Below, in pieces: positions 34,056-42,258 of a stretch of DNA of 64,000 nucleotides. This DNA is from Mucilaginibacter limnophilus. Lineage in GTDB: Bacteria > Bacteroidota > Bacteroidia > Sphingobacteriales > Sphingobacteriaceae. The DNA is taken from positions 62,001 to 126,000 of the forward strand of contig NZ_SACK01000004.1 in NCBI RefSeq assembly GCF_004005815.1. Reading direction: 5' to 3'. The notes below the pieces were generated by a model that searched no databases, was not told where the DNA came from, and saw only the letters and a list, made by a program, of their open reading frames with translations. The position numbers and the translations under genes were made by a program. Every line of letters begins with the position of its first letter. The stretch's first letter is position 1.

Positions 34056-35237
34056 TTATTTAAATGCATCAATACCTGTAACGTCCATACCGGTTATCAG
34101 CAAATGTATGTCATGTGTGCCCTCATATGTTATCACCGATTCAAGGTTCATCATATGGCGCATAATAGGATAGTCGCCTGTAATACCCATACCGCCAAGT
34201 ATTTGCCTTGCCTCGCGCGCTATGTTCAATGCTGTTTCAACACTGTTTCGTTTAGCCATTGATATTTGTGCAGGAGTTGCCCTGTTCTCGTTTTTAAGCG
34301 TTGCAAGACGCCATACCAGTAGCTGACCTTTGGTTATTTCGGTTATCATTTCGGCAAGTTTTTTTTGCTGAAGCTGGAAACCGGCAATTGGCTTGTCAAA
34401 CTGTACCCGCTCTTTTGCATACCTGAGAGCGGCATCGTAGCAATCCATAGCCGCACCCAAAGCACCCCAGGCAATACCGTAACGTGCCTGATTAAGGCAG
34501 CCAAGCGGCCCTTTTATGCCCGATACATTCGGCAGCAGGTTCTCTTTAGGCACCTTTACATTATCAAACACCAGCTCACCTGTAGCCGATGCACGTAACG
34601 ACCATTTACCGTGTGTTTCAGGCGTAGTAAAGCCTTCCATGCCTCGCTCAACTATTAATCCATGTATTTTACCCTGTTCATCCTTAGCCCACACAATAGC
34701 TATATCAGCAAACGGGGCGTTTGATATCCACATTTTTGCGCCGTTTAACAGGTAATTGTCGCCGGCATCTTTAAAATTAGTTACCATGCCGCCCGGGTTC
34801 GAGCCATGATCAGGTTCTGTAAGACCGAAGCAGCCTATCAGTTCACCGGCAGCCAGCTTAGGCAGGTACTTTTTCTTTTGCTCCTCGCTGCCATAAGCAT
34901 ATATCGGGTACATTACCAGCGAACCTTGTACAGAAGCCGTTGACCGTATGCCCGAGTCTCCTCTTTCAATCTCCTGCATCATGATGCCGTAAGCCATGTA
35001 ATCAAGTCCAGCGCCTCCATATTCCTCTGGAATGGTTGGCCCGAAAGCACCCAACTCTGCCAAACCTTTTAATAAGTGTTTTGGAAATTCGGCTCGCTGC
35101 GCGTAATCTTCAATTATCGGGCTAACCTCTTTTTTAACCCATTCACGCACCGTTTGGCGTATCAGCTTATGTTCATCGGTAAGCAGTTCATCAATAAGAT
35201 AATAATCGGGCGATTCAAAAAGGTCAGTCTTAGCCAT
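34056..35237 (-). CDS. Acyl-CoA dehydrogenase, glutaryl-CoA dehydrogenase type
   Basis: FAD enzyme that oxidises an acyl-CoA. The three-domain ACAD fold is complete. FGLTEPDHGSNPGG and WISNAPFADIAIVWAK are FAD/substrate motifs, and the catalytic Glu is in TYEGTHDIH near residue 370, the glutaryl-CoA dehydrogenase position. With the start at 35237 the protein has 393 residues. The longer start at 35258 lies at or before the predicted transcription start (perfect -7 element at 35260-35267). Likely in lysine/tryptophan breakdown, by subfamily resemblance. Confidence 0.9.
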   Translation of the reverse strand: MAKTDLFESPDYYLIDELLTDEHKLIRQTVREWVKKEVSPIIEDYAQRAEFPKHLLKGLAELGAFGPTIPEEYGGAGLDYMAYGIMMQEIERGDSGIRSTASVQGSLVMYPIYAYGSEEQKKKYLPKLAAGELIGCFGLTEPDHGSNPGGMVTNFKDAGDNYLLNGAKMWISNAPFADIAIVWAKDEQGKIHGLIVERGMEGFTTPETHGKWSLRASATGELVFDNVKVPKENLLPNVSGIKGPLGCLNQARYGIAWGALGAAMDCYDAALRYAKERVQFDKPIAGFQLQQKKLAEMITEITKGQLLVWRLATLKNENRATPAQISMAKRNSVETALNIAREARQILGGMGITGDYPIMRHMMNLESVITYEGTHDIHLLITGMDVTGIDAFK

Positions 35238-35259
35238 AAGGAAATATAGTTGGTTCACT

Positions 35260-35267
35260 CAAATGTA
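35260..35267 (-). promoter_or_regulatory. -7 promoter element of the acyl-CoA dehydrogenase gene
   Basis: TACATTTG on the minus strand matches TAnnTTTG exactly. Predicted transcription start is near 35254, between the two possible start codons, favouring the ATG at 35237. Confidence 0.6.
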
Positions 35268-35282
35268 AGTAAAGCGCGGCAA

Positions 35283-35312
35283 TTGCAAATTTATTTATGT
35301 TGATTACTTTTG
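35283..35312 (+). promoter_or_regulatory. folB promoter (-33 TTG and -7 TACTTTTG)
   Basis: The -7 element TACTTTTG (35305-35312) matches TAnnTTTG exactly, and a TTG at 35283-35285 lies 19 bp upstream as a -33 element. The ATG codons at 35316 and 35319 are only 4-7 bp past the element, so the mRNA should be leaderless or nearly so. Confidence 0.65.
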
Positions 35313-35315
35313 AGC

Positions 35316-35678
35316 ATGATGACGACTGTTTCGTTAAAGGGCGCTGAGTTTTTTGCACAGCACGGTTATTATCCTGAAGAGCAGGTACTTGGTACTACTT
35401 TTATTGTTGAAGTAGATGTTACTTTTGATGCCGGTGATGAAAGCTCAAGTGATGAACTCGACAAGACTGTCAATTACGAATACATTTATCATCTCTGCTG
35501 CGAGGAAATGAAAAAGCCACGCAAACTGCTTGAAACTGTAGCTAATACTATCATTCAACAGATACAACAACGTTATTCTTTTGCAGAGGAGATTATTGTA
35601 ACTATCAAAAAGAAACACCCGCCATTTAAAGGCAAAGTAGATCACAGCGCGGTTACTATGCGTTATATTAAGCCATGA
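35316..35678 (+). CDS. folB: Dihydroneopterin aldolase
   Basis: Converts dihydroneopterin to 6-hydroxymethyl-dihydropterin and glycolaldehyde in folate synthesis. The conserved N-terminal LKGAEFFAQHGYYPEEQ, the DKTVNYEYIYHLC segment and the C-terminal catalytic-Lys region IVTIKKKHPPFKG are all present. About 121 residues, normal. Start is ATG 35316 (or 35319): an in-frame TTG at 35310 lies inside the promoter element. The stop overlaps the next ATG by 4 nt (ATGA), so the FAD oxidase is coupled to it. Confidence 0.92.
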   Translation: MMTTVSLKGAEFFAQHGYYPEEQVLGTTFIVEVDVTFDAGDESSSDELDKTVNYEYIYHLCCEEMKKPRKLLETVANTIIQQIQQRYSFAEEIIVTIKKKHPPFKGKVDHSAVTMRYIKP

Positions 35679-37075
35679 ACTACAACAAGATCACCGGTGA
35701 AATACTTGATGCTATAAAAGTAATAGTCGGCGAGGCTTATGTGATAACCGGCCAAAGCGATATGGAAACATATGCTCATGACGAAACAGAGCATTTTGTT
35801 TTTTATCCTGAAGTTGTGGTTAAACCGGGCTCGCCGGAAGAGATAGCACAACTGTTAAAACTTTGCAACCAGCATTTAATACCGGTTACTCCTCGCGGCG
35901 GCGGCACCGGCCTGAGCGGCGGCGCACTCCCTGTTGCAGGCGGAGTATTGTTAAGTACCGAAAGGCTTAACCGCATTATTGATATCGACGAAGCCAACCT
36001 GCAGGCCACAGTTGAAAGCGGCGTTATAACCCAAGTTTTAATGGATACCGTTGCTGAGAAAGGCCTGTATTACCCTGTCGATCCGTCAAGCAAGGGCAGC
36101 AGCTTTATAGGTGGTAACATAGCACACGGCAGTGGCGGACCGAGAGTTGTTAAGTATGGTACCATCCGTGAGTATATACTCAATTTAGAAGTAGTATTGC
36201 CATCAGGCGATATTATCTGGACTACCGCCAATACACTCAAATTTTCGTCGGGATATAATTTAACGCAACTGCTTATCGGTTCTGAAGGCACATTGGGTAT
36301 TGTTACTAAAGCGGTGGTTAAACTACTGCCCTATCCTATTCATAGCGTGCTTATGTGGGCTTCATTCCCGGATAGCGCAAATGCCTGCGCTGCAGTATCA
36401 GCCATATTCAGGGCAGGCGTTACGCCATCAGCGCTCGAGTTTATGGAGCGCCAGGTTGTTGAATGGGTGATCAATTACAGTTCGCTAAATTTCAGTCTAC
36501 CCGAAACTGCCGAGGCTTTCTTGCTGATAGAGGTTGATGGCCGCGACATGGACACTATTCTAAAAGATTGCGAAATTATAAACAGGGTATTAGAAAATTT
36601 CGGCTGCCGCGATGTTTTGTTTGCTGATACTTCCGCCCAGAAAGACGAACTATGGCGTATCCGCCGGCATACTAACCCTGCTATAAAAGCTACAGCAACT
36701 AATTACAAAAAAGAAGACACTGTTGTGCCGCGTGCATATCTGCCCCAACTATTAAAAGGTATAAAAGAGATTGGTTCACATTATGGCTTTGAATCGCTTT
36801 GCTTTGGCCATGCCGGCGATGGTAACATGCATGTGAATATCATCCAGGCAAACATGAGCGATTACGATTGGGAGCACAAACTAAATGAAGCTATTGTAGA
36901 AATATTTGAGCTTACTGTTAAGTTAGGTGGCACTATTTCAGGCGAACATGGCATTGGCCTGGTGCAAAAGGAATATATGCCGGTAAAATTCCAACCCGCT
37001 CATTTTGCTTTGTGGAAAGGCATCAAACAGGCTTTTGACCCAAATGGGATTTTGAATCCGGGGAAGATATTTTAG
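35675..37075 (+). CDS. FAD-binding oxidase, GlcD / D-lactate dehydrogenase type
   Basis: Flavin enzyme that oxidises a 2-hydroxy acid such as glycolate or D-lactate. The PCMH-type FAD domain has PRGGGTGLSGGALP near residue 70 and the GSSFIGGNIAHGSGGPR segment. The C-terminal FAD-oxidase domain has CFGHAGDGNMHVNI (metal/substrate His) and ISGEHGIGLVQKEY. The protein is 466 residues and lacks the GlcF-type iron-sulfur domain; no glcF neighbour exists. Coupled to folB by a 4-nt overlap, though the pathways are unrelated. Confidence 0.92.
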   Translation: MNYNKITGEILDAIKVIVGEAYVITGQSDMETYAHDETEHFVFYPEVVVKPGSPEEIAQLLKLCNQHLIPVTPRGGGTGLSGGALPVAGGVLLSTERLNRIIDIDEANLQATVESGVITQVLMDTVAEKGLYYPVDPSSKGSSFIGGNIAHGSGGPRVVKYGTIREYILNLEVVLPSGDIIWTTANTLKFSSGYNLTQLLIGSEGTLGIVTKAVVKLLPYPIHSVLMWASFPDSANACAAVSAIFRAGVTPSALEFMERQVVEWVINYSSLNFSLPETAEAFLLIEVDGRDMDTILKDCEIINRVLENFGCRDVLFADTSAQKDELWRIRRHTNPAIKATATNYKKEDTVVPRAYLPQLLKGIKEIGSHYGFESLCFGHAGDGNMHVNIIQANMSDYDWEHKLNEAIVEIFELTVKLGGTISGEHGIGLVQKEYMPVKFQPAHFALWKGIKQAFDPNGILNPGKIF

Positions 37076-37127
37076 ATGTGCAGATATGCGGATGCGTGAC
37101 TTTGTGCAGATGTAAAGCACAACATTG

Positions 37128-37192
37128 TTGTCATGCTGAGGAACGAAGCATCTATCGGCGAATAGATTCTTCACTACGTTTCAGAATGACAA
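37128..37192. repeat. Intergenic palindromic repeat (TTGTCATnCTGA type)
   Basis: The left arm (37128-37155) and right arm (37162-37192) are imperfect inverted copies, both beginning TTGTCAT-n-CTGA and ending ATCTAT when read outward-in. The left arm contains GAGGAACGAAGCA, shared with the partial element at 20319-20360. It lies between convergent genes. Confidence 0.75.
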
Positions 37193-37226
37193 ATCAATCC
37201 GCACTGCATATTTTTAAATCGAACGA

Positions 37227-37673
37227 TCAATTCGTATTCAATATCAACGGTGGCTCGTCATACTCTATCATACGCTGGCGCTCGGTGCGTGGTATAGGTG
37301 TCGACTTATTGGCCGGGTAATCATAGCTAATGCAAACCGTTTTACCGGTGGTGCAAATCTCTTCGCCATTTTCGGTATGTTTTACCAGCACATGCATTAC
37401 ATCAAAACTGCTGTTACCAATGCGTGTAGTGCGCACATAGCATGAAATTTTATCGTTAAGCGTAAGTGGTTTCAGATAATTGATCTCTGAGCGGCCAAGT
37501 ATTACTCCGGTTTTGTTCCAATCCCAACCAATAGCTTCGGTCCAGTAGCTGGTTCGGGCAATTTCAAAATAAGTAAGATATACCGCGTTGTTTACGTGTC
37601 CGTAAGCATCAAGGTCGGAAAAGCGGATGGGGATATCGGTTTTGTATCGGTATAATGATAATTTTTCAGCCAT
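37227..37673 (-). CDS. Acyl-CoA thioesterase, 4HBT hot-dog family
   Basis: Hot-dog-fold thioesterase that splits acyl-CoA or acyl-ACP. The active-site motif is FSDLDAYGHVNNAVYLTYFE (18-37), with the catalytic Asp and a stacked Tyr/His as in YbgC-like enzymes. The 148-residue length is normal. Transcribed alone, divergent from hsp20 across 143 bp. Substrate length unknown. Confidence 0.88.
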   Translation of the reverse strand: MAEKLSLYRYKTDIPIRFSDLDAYGHVNNAVYLTYFEIARTSYWTEAIGWDWNKTGVILGRSEINYLKPLTLNDKISCYVRTTRIGNSSFDVMHVLVKHTENGEEICTTGKTVCISYDYPANKSTPIPRTERQRMIEYDEPPLILNTN

Positions 37674-37723
37674 TTGATGTCAAAAAGTCATTCAGCAAAT
37701 AAAAAACAAGACAAAAAGTCTTC

Positions 37724-37770
37724 AATATACATTCAAAAGCGTATTGGTATAGCAGTTGAATATACATCAA
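37724..37770. promoter_or_regulatory. Direct repeats upstream of hsp20
   Basis: AATATACAT occurs at 37724-37732 and at 37759-37767, each followed by CAA (the first with one extra T). The spacing is 35 bp. It is a candidate regulator-binding pair for the heat-shock gene. A short hairpin, AAGAC-AAAAA-GTCTT (37708-37722), lies just upstream. Confidence 0.35.
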
Positions 37771-37802
37771 CGAAGTTAAAATAAAAAAAATTACTAATAC
37801 TT

Positions 37803-37808
37803 AGGAGG
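37803..37808 (+). promoter_or_regulatory. Strong Shine-Dalgarno site of hsp20
   Basis: AGGAGG lies 8 nt before the ATG, an almost ideal anti-16S match. Bacteroidota mRNAs normally lack such sites, and other genes here have none as strong. Confidence 0.75.
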
Positions 37809-37816
37809 ATATAAAA

Positions 37817-38251
37817 ATGACTTTGGTTAAATTTAACAACAAGAATCGCTCAGTTAACCCATTCTTTAGCGATGTTTTCGATTCATTCTTAAACGATTCT
37901 TTCGTTGCCGACAGGCTTGCAACCCGCGTACCTGCGGTGAACATTGCTGAAACCGAAAACGAGTTCAACATTGAACTTGCCGCTCCGGGCCTTAAAAAAG
38001 AAGATTTTAAGATCAATCTTGACAAAAACGTATTAAGCATTTCTGCTGAAAAGAAGGCTGAAAACGTTGAAGAAGGCAAAAAATACAGCAAGAAAGAATA
38101 CAGCTACAATTCATTTGTACGCTCATTCACTTTACCTGAAAGCGCCGATCAAAATAACATCGAAGCTGAATATGTTGACGGCATTTTGAAACTGAACGTA
38201 GCTAAAAAAGAAGAAGCTAAAATTCAATCGCGTGAAATCGCTATAAAGTAA
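37817..38251 (+). CDS. Small heat-shock protein (Hsp20)
   Basis: ATP-independent holding chaperone. The alpha-crystallin domain spans about 38-130, with FNIELAAPGLKKEDFKINLD and the closing VDGILKLNVAKKEE. The C-terminal REIAIK is the I-x-I-like assembly motif. The 144-residue length is normal. Its upstream region is unusual: direct repeats, a small hairpin and a strong AGGAGG site. This suggests tightly controlled, strong expression. A strong terminator follows. Confidence 0.95.
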   Translation: MTLVKFNNKNRSVNPFFSDVFDSFLNDSFVADRLATRVPAVNIAETENEFNIELAAPGLKKEDFKINLDKNVLSISAEKKAENVEEGKKYSKKEYSYNSFVRSFTLPESADQNNIEAEYVDGILKLNVAKKEEAKIQSREIAIK

Positions 38252-38300
38252 TTTCGGCGAAAGAATAAAAATTTGTTTTCATAATTAAGTTGGTTTGATT

Positions 38301-38335
38301 AAGGCCGCTCCGATAATCGGGGCGGCCTTTTTTAT
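38301..38335 (+). terminator. Terminator of hsp20
   Basis: AAGGCCGC-TCCGA pairs with TCGG-GGCGGCCTT (one G-U pair, loop TAA), followed by TTTTTT. Confidence 0.85.
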
Positions 38336-38360
38336 CACCCCCTTTGGAATCGGATAATAA

Positions 38361-38390
38361 AAAAAGCGCCATATTTTACTATGACGCTTT
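38361..38390 (-). terminator. Terminator of the DUF3820 gene
   Basis: Read on the minus strand, AAAGCGTCATA pairs with TATGGCGCTTT (one mismatch), followed by TTT. The stem begins at the gene's stop codon. Confidence 0.65.
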
Positions 38391-38637
38391 ATTTACGGGC
38401 GGCATGCACCCGCATTTTAATCTCATCGAGTATCTTTCCTACCCCGTTGGTTTTTATCTCAAAAACCGTTGAAAGCATCATACCTAATTTGCCGGGTGGA
38501 AAACCACCTTTGCCGTGCATCCATTCAAGATAATACACCGGCAAATCGCAAATTAATATGCCTTTATGTTTACCGAAAGGCATTTTAGTTGTAACTGCGT
38601 CAATAAGTACCTGCGGGTTGGGTATCGCTTCTTCCAC
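38389..38637 (-). CDS. DUF3820 family protein
   Basis: An 82-residue protein. MPFGKHKGILICDLPVYYLE (19-38), GFPPGKLG and VFEIKTNGVGKIL fit DUF3820, a small family of putative nucleic-acid-associated proteins whose PFGKHKG core also appears in exonuclease-linked domains. Function is unproven. It ends on its own terminator and starts 23 bp after the metallo-hydrolase stop, so the two may be co-transcribed. Confidence 0.8.
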   Translation of the reverse strand: MEEAIPNPQVLIDAVTTKMPFGKHKGILICDLPVYYLEWMHGKGGFPPGKLGMMLSTVFEIKTNGVGKILDEIKMRVHAARK

Positions 38638-38660
38638 CCGGCAAATATAGCAGGTATTTG

Positions 38661-39605
38661 TTACCGGCGACTGATAACAGCCCTGGTAATAAAAAATACG
38701 CTTATGGCCGCTGTTACAGCAACAGCCGCGGCTTTCAATTTAATGTTAGTAGATTCAGTATATGAGGGTACGTATTTTACTCCTTCCTCATCAGCAAACG
38801 CCGCGCGTTTAACATAACGGCCCTGGCTTGGCACTGCAAGCTCACGAAAATGGTTAGCCAGATAGTTCAGCTGAGTTTGCAGTTCTTTACCACGCATTAC
38901 ATAACCATGCCCGGTTGCAGCAATACGCGGTTGCAAGGCAGCCAGTTTTTTTACAGATCTTTCGGCTGCATGCCAGTCGGTTGTACCATATTTTGGCGGG
39001 CCCGATAGTTTTTTAATGAAGTTAAGCACATGTATGGCAGATTCGGCTTTGGTAGTAGTGAATGCGTCACCGGCAATAAGGGTAGTGTTAAGCGGCAGGA
39101 ACAATGAAATATGCCCCGGCGTATGGCCCGGCGTGTGAATTACTTTCCATTCAGGTAATTCAGGAATACCTTCATATTTGTCTATCGGCCTCACCCGGTC
39201 GCCCAGATCTTTTGGCTTCATTGGGTACGCCCATGACATTAATGACATCAAGCCGCCGCCTGCAGCCGGATCCGTTGGCGGGTAAGATGATTTTCCGGTA
39301 AGATATGGCAGCTCTAACGGGTGTGCATAAACATTCACATCCCAATAAGTTAACAATTCTTCCAATGCGCCAACATGGTCAAAGTGCCCGTGAGTAAGCA
39401 CAATAGCGGCAGGTTTTGTGCCAGGGCCAAACAGCGATTCGGCCATAGCGATGATCTTTTTTGCCGACCCACGTAAACCGGCGTCAACCAGTACCCAGCC
39501 TTTCCCCGCTCCACGGCGATTGGCAATCATATAAATATTTACAAAAGTTATTTTCATTCCCCACACGCCCTGGGAAACCTGGAAATAATTTGGTTTGCTC
39601 TTCAT
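38661..39605 (-). CDS. Metallo-beta-lactamase-fold hydrolase with C-terminal TM segment
   Basis: Binuclear metal hydrolase. The metal motif is H72-G-H74-F-D76-H77. Further ligands are in HTPGHTPGHISLF and GDAFTT, and in GHGYVMRG. It resembles the lactonase / glyoxalase-II-like branch rather than true lactamases. Residues about 289-308 (KAAAVAVTAAISVFFITRAV) form a hydrophobic helix, so the C-terminus may be in the inner membrane, with the enzyme domain on the cytoplasmic side because there is no signal peptide. Substrate unknown. Confidence 0.85.
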   Translation of the reverse strand: MKSKPNYFQVSQGVWGMKITFVNIYMIANRRGAGKGWVLVDAGLRGSAKKIIAMAESLFGPGTKPAAIVLTHGHFDHVGALEELLTYWDVNVYAHPLELPYLTGKSSYPPTDPAAGGGLMSLMSWAYPMKPKDLGDRVRPIDKYEGIPELPEWKVIHTPGHTPGHISLFLPLNTTLIAGDAFTTTKAESAIHVLNFIKKLSGPPKYGTTDWHAAERSVKKLAALQPRIAATGHGYVMRGKELQTQLNYLANHFRELAVPSQGRYVKRAAFADEEGVKYVPSYTESTNIKLKAAAVAVTAAISVFFITRAVISRR

Positions 39606-39781
39606 AATTCAGTAGTTATATGTATTTCAACAACACACTTTTACTATTAGTTTTAACAAATTATTAATACGTGAAGTACTTGAGCGTTCAAGAATGCAAC
39701 AAGAATATTGCTTTGTATTGATGTGTCCGGTGAAACAGAACGCTATACAGGATGTTGTTTTACAGATAATATTTAAACATT

Positions 39782-40030
39782 ATGGCAGAATTATTTGACG
39801 CTACGTTAACCGGATCAGACAGCACGATTGACGGTACCGTACAATTAAACAACGTTGATGGCTTTGGCCCGGCTTATGAATTTACATCGATAGATAACAC
39901 CTTGCACTTGATTATAGCTAAAGACGCAGAAGGTAATTGGATGCGGGTAGCCGGCACCGAGCCTTATTTTACAGGCTGGGTTGATGAACTGGCTGAACAA
40001 ATTACCATTGCGAATCAACAACAATTTTAA
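39782..40030 (+). CDS. Small hypothetical protein upstream of an aldo/keto reductase
   Basis: An 82-residue, acidic, strand-rich protein I do not recognise. Predicted strands alternate with turns (FDATLTGSDSTIDGTVQLNN, YEFTSIDNTLHLIIAKDAEG). It has no signal peptide or Cys. The stop is 1 bp before the next ATG, so it is translationally coupled to the aldo/keto reductase. Confidence 0.65.
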   Translation: MAELFDATLTGSDSTIDGTVQLNNVDGFGPAYEFTSIDNTLHLIIAKDAEGNWMRVAGTEPYFTGWVDELAEQITIANQQQF

Positions 40031-40031
40031 T

Positions 40032-40979
40032 ATGGAAAAAAGAGAAATAGGCCGGTCGGGCATTCAAATCAGTCCGTTCGCTTTCGGCGGCAATGTTTTT
40101 GGTTGGACAGCCGACGAAAAACGCTCATTTGAACTGCTTGATGCCTTTGTTGATTCGGGCTTTGAATTGATAGATACAGCCGACGTATATTCACGCTGGG
40201 TGTCGGGCAACTCAGGTGGTGAATCAGAAACCATTATTGGTAACTGGTTAAAAAAATCCGGAAAGCGCGACCAGGTAATTATCGCAACAAAAGTGGGTAA
40301 GCCTATGGGAGACAAACGCGGATTATCGCGCAAGTATATCCTTGAGGCTGTTGATGCATCATTAAAACGTTTGCAAACTGATTATATCGACCTGTATCAG
40401 GCACACGAAGATGATAAAAACACACCGCTTGAAGAACCGCTTGAAACTTTTACCGAGCTAATCAAACAAGGAAAGGTTCGCGCTATAGGCGCATCAAACT
40501 ACAGCGCGGCACGCCTGCAGGCAGCTTTACAAGTAAGCGAGCAGAATAACTTTGCCCGGTATGAATGCCTTCAGCCTGAGTATAATCTTTACGACCGCGC
40601 GGGGTATGAAAGTGAGCTTGAGCCGGTTTGCCTTGAACATAATCTTGGCGTTATTACTTTTTATTCATTAGCCAGCGGCTTTTTAACAGGTAAATACCGC
40701 TCAGCTGCCGACCTAAACAAAAGCAAGCGCGGAGGAGGCATACAAAAGTATCTTGATGAGCGTGGTTTTAACATATTAAAGGCATTGGATACTGTTGCCT
40801 CAAGGCACAATGTTGACCCGGCGACTATTGCCATCGCCTGGGTGATTGCAAGGCCCGGCATTACTGCTCCTATTGCCAGCGCTACCAGTATTGAGCAGTT
40901 ACAACAAATTACAAAAGCTGCTGAAATTATTTTGAATAATGATGATATTGCCTTACTTAATGAGGCAAGCAACTACTAA
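40032..40979 (+). CDS. Aldo/keto reductase
   Basis: NADPH-dependent (alpha/beta)8 oxidoreductase. The catalytic tetrad is visible as D51 and Y53 (IDTADVYSRW), Lys in IIATKVG near 86, and His in YQAHEDDK near 117. With the start at ATG 40032 (MEKREIGRSGIQISPFAFGG) the protein has 315 residues. A longer frame from 39981 overlaps the upstream gene and is rejected. It ends 13 bp before the sugar dehydrogenase gene, so a sugar or aldehyde substrate is plausible. Confidence 0.92.
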   Translation: MEKREIGRSGIQISPFAFGGNVFGWTADEKRSFELLDAFVDSGFELIDTADVYSRWVSGNSGGESETIIGNWLKKSGKRDQVIIATKVGKPMGDKRGLSRKYILEAVDASLKRLQTDYIDLYQAHEDDKNTPLEEPLETFTELIKQGKVRAIGASNYSAARLQAALQVSEQNNFARYECLQPEYNLYDRAGYESELEPVCLEHNLGVITFYSLASGFLTGKYRSAADLNKSKRGGGIQKYLDERGFNILKALDTVASRHNVDPATIAIAWVIARPGITAPIASATSIEQLQQITKAAEIILNNDDIALLNEASNY

Positions 40980-40992
40980 ATTGAAAAACTTC

Positions 40993-42258
40993 ATGAATCC
41001 GGCCATTGTAAAAAAACTGCGTATAGCCACTACAGCTGTATGCATTGCTTTTTCGGCTACTGCCATAGCGCAGCAAAGCACTACCCCACCGGTAAAGGTA
41101 CCCGAGGGTTTCAATATACAAGTGATTGCTGAAGGGATAGGGTCTGCAAGGCATCTTTCGGTTACCCCACAAGGTGATATTTTTGTTAAGCTGAACAAGA
41201 CAAAAAACAATAAAGGTGTACTGGTATTACACGAGGCAAACGGAAAAGCAACCGTCACGTTATCATTCGGCAACTATCCGGGTACGGGGCTGTATGTTAA
41301 AAACGGCTATCTGTACACCTCGTCGAACAGCTCGGTTTACCGGTATAAGCTGAACAGCAAGAACCAGGTGATCAATCCGGCAAAAACTGAAGTTATTGTT
41401 ACCGGTTTGATAGAAAGGCGCCAGCACGAATCAAAATCAATAGTGATTGATAATGCGGGTAACCTGTATGTAAACATCGGCGCGTACTCCAATTCGTGCC
41501 AGCAGCAGGATCGTCAGAAAGGCTCAATGGGTAAAGAAGGTTGCCCTATACTTGATTCGGCAGGTGGTATATGGCAATTTAAAGCTGATAAGCTTAACCA
41601 GAAGTATGCCGACGGCGTGCGTTATGCAACAGGTTTGCGCAATGTGGTTGGGTTAGACTGGAACCAGCAACTTAACCAGCTTTTTGTGATGCAACATGGC
41701 CGCGACCAACTGAGCTTCCTGTTTCCTGAACTGTATAATGACAAGCAATCAGCTGAACTGCCTGCCGAGTGTTTATATGCATTAAAACAAGGCGATAATG
41801 CAGGCTGGCCATATATTTATTATGATCCCCAGCAAAAGAAAAAGATTATTGCACCGGAATATGGCGGTGATGGTAAAAAAGAAGGTGACAGCAAATACAT
41901 TGACCCGGTTGCCGCTTTCCCTGCGCACCTTGCACCCGATGGCTTGTTGTTTTATACAGGCAACCAGTTTCCTGAGCGATATAAAAACGGAGCTTTTATA
42001 GCTTTCCACGGTTCATGGAACCGCGCGCCCGAGCCTCAAAAGGGATACTTTGTGGTGTTTCAGCCATTTAAAGATGGTAAGCCTGATGGTGACTGGGAGA
42101 TTTTTGCAGATGGTTTTGGCGGCACACCTGATGATGTTGCACAGGGCAATGCCAAACGCCGTCCGTGCGGATTGGCGCAAGGGCCTGATGGTTCATTATA
42201 TGTAACTTCTGACGATACTGATGGCGCTATATATAAGATCACGTATAAAAAACCATGA
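40993..42258 (+). CDS. PQQ-dependent sugar dehydrogenase, sorbosone-dehydrogenase-like
   Basis: Periplasmic six-bladed beta-propeller that oxidises an aldose or sorbosone. A signal peptide (about 1-26, ending AIAQQ) precedes propeller motifs VPEGFNIQVIAEGIGSARHL, RYATGLRNVVGLDWN and HGSWNRAPEPQKGY. The C-terminal CGLAQGPDGSLYVTSDDTDG is typical. No fused cytochrome domain. With the start at 40993 the protein is 421 residues. It overlaps the GH16 gene by 4 nt. PQQ synthesis genes are not in this window. Confidence 0.88.
   Translation: MNPAIVKKLRIATTAVCIAFSATAIAQQSTTPPVKVPEGFNIQVIAEGIGSARHLSVTPQGDIFVKLNKTKNNKGVLVLHEANGKATVTLSFGNYPGTGLYVKNGYLYTSSNSSVYRYKLNSKNQVINPAKTEVIVTGLIERRQHESKSIVIDNAGNLYVNIGAYSNSCQQQDRQKGSMGKEGCPILDSAGGIWQFKADKLNQKYADGVRYATGLRNVVGLDWNQQLNQLFVMQHGRDQLSFLFPELYNDKQSAELPAECLYALKQGDNAGWPYIYYDPQQKKKIIAPEYGGDGKKEGDSKYIDPVAAFPAHLAPDGLLFYTGNQFPERYKNGAFIAFHGSWNRAPEPQKGYFVVFQPFKDGKPDGDWEIFADGFGGTPDDVAQGNAKRRPCGLAQGPDGSLYVTSDDTDGAIYKITYKKP

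Noticed and set aside
37078-37320. Open frame over the 37.1-kb palindrome
   Set aside because: It follows the repeat arms and overlaps the end of the thioesterase gene on the other strand; not coding.
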